DNA of 64,000 nucleotides from Pseudorhodobacter ferrugineus DSM 5888 (GTDB lineage: Bacteria > Pseudomonadota > Alphaproteobacteria > Rhodobacterales > Rhodobacteraceae). Position 1 is the stretch's first letter, and each line of letters begins with the position of its first letter. Positions 61,655 through 64,000 of the stretch are shown piece after piece. Both the position numbers and the translations under genes were made by a program. The notes below the pieces were generated by a model, which saw only the letters and a list, made by a program, of their open reading frames with translations, had not been told where the DNA came from and made no database searches. The stretch is taken from positions 62,001 through 126,000 of the forward strand of contig NZ_ATVN01000006.1 in NCBI RefSeq assembly GCF_000420745.1. Reading direction: 5' to 3'.

Positions 61655-63356
61655 AACAGTCTCTAATATAGCTAAAATTGACCCGATTACCCTTGCCGTG
61701 ATCCAAGCAGGCCTGCAACAATGCTGCGATGAGATGGACCTGACCTTCAGCCGCGCTGCATTTTCACCCGTAATTGCCGAAGCAGATGATCGCTCCGATG
61801 GTATCTATTCTGCAACCGATGGCGCGCTGATCGCCCAAGGCGCCCGGGGCCTACCAGTATTCGTCGGCACCATGCAGTTTTCCACCCGCCATATCATTGA
61901 ACGCATCGCCAACGGCGAAACCTTGCCTCCTGAAGAGGGTGACATTTATATCGTCAACGACCCCTACCTTGGCGGCACGCACCTCATGGATGTACGATTT
62001 GCGATGCCGTTTTATCGCGATGGTGAGATCTATTGCTGGCTGTCGAACACTGGCCATTGGCCTGATACAGGCGGGGCGGTGCCAGGCGGGTTTTCCGCAT
62101 CGGCCACAGCTGCGGAACAAGAAGGTCTACGCCTGCCTCCCGTTAAACTTTTCAAAAGGGGCGTGTTAGACACTGAAATTTGGGCAATCATACGCTCTAA
62201 CATCCGCGTATCCGAACAGCGGATCGGTGATGTGCAGGCGCAAGCCTCGGCCCTGTTGGTCGGCGCAGATCGGCTCACCGAGCTCCTCAACCGTTACGGC
62301 GATGATACTGTCACCGCTGCCATCGCGGAAATCCGTACGCTCGCCGCTGCCCAGATGCGGGCCAAAATCGCAATGATCCCGCAAGGCAGCTACCAATCGC
62401 GCGCTTTTATTGACAGTGACGGCGTGGTCAATGAACCCCTGACCATCGCGCTGACTGTGACCCGCCATGACGACAAGCTAACCTTTGATTTCACGGGCTC
62501 GTCTTTGCCCTGCGCCGGCCCCATGAACTCTGTCCGCGCCACCACATTTTCCTCTGTCTACCTTGCCCTGCGCCACATTTTCCCCGATGTGCCCTTGTCG
62601 GCAGGCGCGTTTGAGCCGCTTGAGATCATGGGGCATGTGGGCACGTTCTTGGATGCCCATTACCCTCGCCCTGTGTCGGGGTGTGCCGCCGAAGTATCGC
62701 AGCGCATCGCCGAGGCGGTTTTTGCCGCCCTTGTCCAAGCTGTGCCCAATCTTGTAACCGCGGCCCCCGCAGGCACTTCAGGGAATTTCGGCCTTGGCGG
62801 GTACGACCCCGAAAAGGGCCGCGATTTCGTGATGTATCAAATTTCGGGCGGCGGCTACGGTGGCAATGCCAATCATGATGGCCTGTCAAACGGCTGTTCG
62901 ACCATTGGCATATCCAAGGCCCCTCCGGTCGAGATTATGGAACAAACCTATCCCGTCCTTTACCGTCGCTACGCTCTGCATGAAGGGTCAGGCGGCGCGG
63001 GCCAGCATCGCGGCGGCTTTGGGCTGGACTATGAATTAGAGCTGCTGCGCGGCACCGCGCGGGCGAGCTTTGTCATGGATCATGGCCGCACTGGCCCCCA
63101 AGGGGCACTCGGCGGTGCAGATGGCGCTGTGAACCGTGTTGAAATTACCCGAGACGGTGAGGTTTTCATCCCGCCGCACCTATCCAAAGCCCAGGATATC
63201 ACCTTGCACCCTGGCGACAGCGTGCGTGTCCGCACGCCCGGTGGGGGCGGCTATGGTGACCCGCACCTGCGCGACCCATCTCTGGTGGCCGAAGACGTCC
63301 GGCTTGGCCGCTATTCCAAGGCGCAAGCAGATCAGCTTTTCGGCCGGAAAACCTAG
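61647..63356 (+). CDS. Hydantoinase/oxoprolinase family, subunit B
   Basis: Subunit B (HyuB type), 569 residues. Motifs include RAAFSPVIAEADDRSDGIY, DIYIVNDPYLGGTHLMDV, GHWPDTGGAVPGGFSASATA, GSGGAGQHRGGFGLDYEL and the C-terminal RVRTPGGGGYGDP. DPYLGGTH is a conserved metal-site segment. Acts as a complex with subunit A. It is the last gene of the run; a diverged repeat copy and a convergent sugar-transferase gene follow. Confidence 0.9.
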   Translation: MSKTVSNIAKIDPITLAVIQAGLQQCCDEMDLTFSRAAFSPVIAEADDRSDGIYSATDGALIAQGARGLPVFVGTMQFSTRHIIERIANGETLPPEEGDIYIVNDPYLGGTHLMDVRFAMPFYRDGEIYCWLSNTGHWPDTGGAVPGGFSASATAAEQEGLRLPPVKLFKRGVLDTEIWAIIRSNIRVSEQRIGDVQAQASALLVGADRLTELLNRYGDDTVTAAIAEIRTLAAAQMRAKIAMIPQGSYQSRAFIDSDGVVNEPLTIALTVTRHDDKLTFDFTGSSLPCAGPMNSVRATTFSSVYLALRHIFPDVPLSAGAFEPLEIMGHVGTFLDAHYPRPVSGCAAEVSQRIAEAVFAALVQAVPNLVTAAPAGTSGNFGLGGYDPEKGRDFVMYQISGGGYGGNANHDGLSNGCSTIGISKAPPVEIMEQTYPVLYRRYALHEGSGGAGQHRGGFGLDYELELLRGTARASFVMDHGRTGPQGALGGADGAVNRVEITRDGEVFIPPHLSKAQDITLHPGDSVRVRTPGGGGYGDPHLRDPSLVAEDVRLGRYSKAQADQLFGRKT

Positions 63357-63364
63357 CTCAAATT

Positions 63365-63392
63365 CTCTTTGGAGAAATATCCCCGCCGGAGG
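63365..63392. repeat. Intergenic repeat, copy G (diverged)
   Basis: CTCTTTGGAGAAATATCCCC followed by GCCGGAGG. Aligns to the element core as CTTTGgAgAAATA with a GC-rich arm. It lies 8 bases past the hydantoinase B stop, at the convergent end of two operons. Later GC-rich bases (GCCTTGGGCGCTTGGCC) may form part of a terminator. Confidence 0.5.
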
Positions 63393-63423
63393 CATCACGC
63401 CTTGGGCGCTTGGCCGCACATGT

Positions 63424-64000
63424 TCAAGCGTCGCGCCCCTTCAGGAAGCGTTTGATTAAAATACCAGTTCCCGTTTCCCAGATCAGTTTCAAATCCAAAC
63501 AGATCGACCATTTCCGTTGATACAGCAAATCCAGACGTGCCTTGGCCGGCACACAGATCTGGGCATAAACGCGGTCAGTTTCTTCGGCAGTCTGACACGC
63601 CGCCAAAAGCCTTTCCTCGGTCGCGTGATACCGCAGGCTTGCAAGTCCGGTTATTCCCGTTGGGCTGTTCAGTACTTTTGTATAAATTTCAGGAAATCGT
63701 TCGACGTATTCTGGCAAGGGCGGGCGGGGGCCGACAAAGCTCATGTCACCCTTCACGACGTTCCAAATCTGCGGCACCTCATCCATTCGCGCCCGCCGAA
63801 CAAAGGCGCCTAAAGGTGTAATGCGCGCCGATTTATCACCACCCGAAACGCCCTTTTCAGGTCCTACCATCGTCATCGTCCGCAACTTCCACAGCCAAAA
63901 CGGCTGCCCAACGCCTTTCATGCGCTTTGCCACATAGAACAGCGGAAAGCCTTCTTTATAAATCATCACCACCAACAGAATCGAGAAGGGAACCACAAGA
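63424..64000 (-). CDS. Bacterial sugar transferase (exopolysaccharide), 5' end outside window
   Basis: C-terminal 192 codons of a polyprenyl-phosphate sugar-1-phosphate transferase of the WbaP/WcaJ type, which starts exopolysaccharide or O-antigen units at the inner membrane. The frame runs through the window edge, and the usual opening (KRxxD with a membrane hairpin) is missing, so the protein is cut. Visible motifs are FWLWKLRTM, DKSARITPLGAFVRR, DEVPQIWNVVKGDMSFVGPRP (cut: DEVPQIWNVVKGDMSF) and SPTGITGLASLRYHATEE. An ATG at 63996 exists, but it is inside the family sequence. Convergent with the heterocycle operon. Confidence 0.88.
   Translation of the reverse strand, partial: LVVPFSILLVVMIYKEGFPLFYVAKRMKGVGQPFWLWKLRTMTMVGPEKGVSGGDKSARITPLGAFVRRARMDEVPQIWNVVKGDMSFVGPRPPLPEYVERFPEIYTKVLNSPTGITGLASLRYHATEERLLAACQTAEETDRVYAQICVPAKARLDLLYQRKWSICLDLKLIWETGTGILIKRFLKGRDA

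Noticed and set aside
63424-63996. Complete 190-residue sugar transferase starting at 63996
   Set aside because: The family's N-terminal membrane region is missing and the frame stays open to the window edge, so it is annotated as partial.

Overview
The window is chromosomal DNA from an alphaproteobacterium, most likely a marine member of the Rhodobacteraceae (Roseobacter group). The evidence is a complete Paracoccus-type thiosulfate-oxidation cluster (soxTRS-VW-XYZABCDEFGH), an RTX/Hint surface protein, an FMN riboswitch in front of a lone ribH, moderately GC-rich coding sequence, and a short intergenic repeat of a kind I associate with this family. The taxonomic call is inference. I saw no rRNA, tRNA, CRISPR array, intact transposase or phage gene.

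Layout. 1-10.2 kb: a partial alpha-2-macroglobulin (minus), a divergent hybrid histidine kinase, and a DEAD-box RNA helicase with a long basic repetitive tail. 10.5-16.8 kb: four co-directional genes, a nitrilase-family amidase, a PLP decarboxylase, an ATP-grasp ligase and a self-processing C45 Ntn-hydrolase; together they look like an undescribed route that makes and breaks amide bonds. 16.9-19.3 kb: DUF4170, waaA and lpxK (lipid A/Kdo). 19.4-24.4 kb: gluconate/idonate-type dehydrogenases and a hydantoinase, racemase and DapA-like set. 24.4-38.2 kb: the sox cluster, with soxTRS divergent from soxVW and soxX-H, and palindromes in both control regions. 38.3-40.2 kb: an inositol-monophosphatase-family gene, riboswitch-controlled ribH and a small barrel protein. 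40.3-42.3 kb: a PA14/RTX/Hint protein. 42.5-46.8 kb: an AfuABC/Fbp-type ABC importer. 47.0-63.4 kb: a 13-gene plus-strand run that looks like a complete uptake and degradation pathway for a nitrogen heterocycle. 63.4-64.0 kb: the end of a sugar transferase.

How the genes work together. The sox genes give periplasmic oxidation of thiosulfate and sulfane sulfur: SoxYZ carrier, SoxXA, SoxB, SoxCD, SoxV/W/S thiol supply, and SoxR as a probable persulfide-responsive repressor. The 47-63 kb run joins a fused molybdenum hydroxylase, a 6-hydroxynicotinate-reductase-like Fe-S protein, two genes of unknown function (UPF0280 and the 'amino acid synthesis' family), an unknown membrane protein, a five-part branched-chain-type ABC importer and an ATP-dependent hydantoinase/oxoprolinase A/B pair. 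The order hydroxylate, reduce, hydrolyse the cyclic amide is chemically coherent, but the substrate is not known.

The candidate new systems are the 10.5-16.8 kb amide cluster and the 47-63 kb heterocycle operon. All functional statements come from reading motifs and context; no database search was run.
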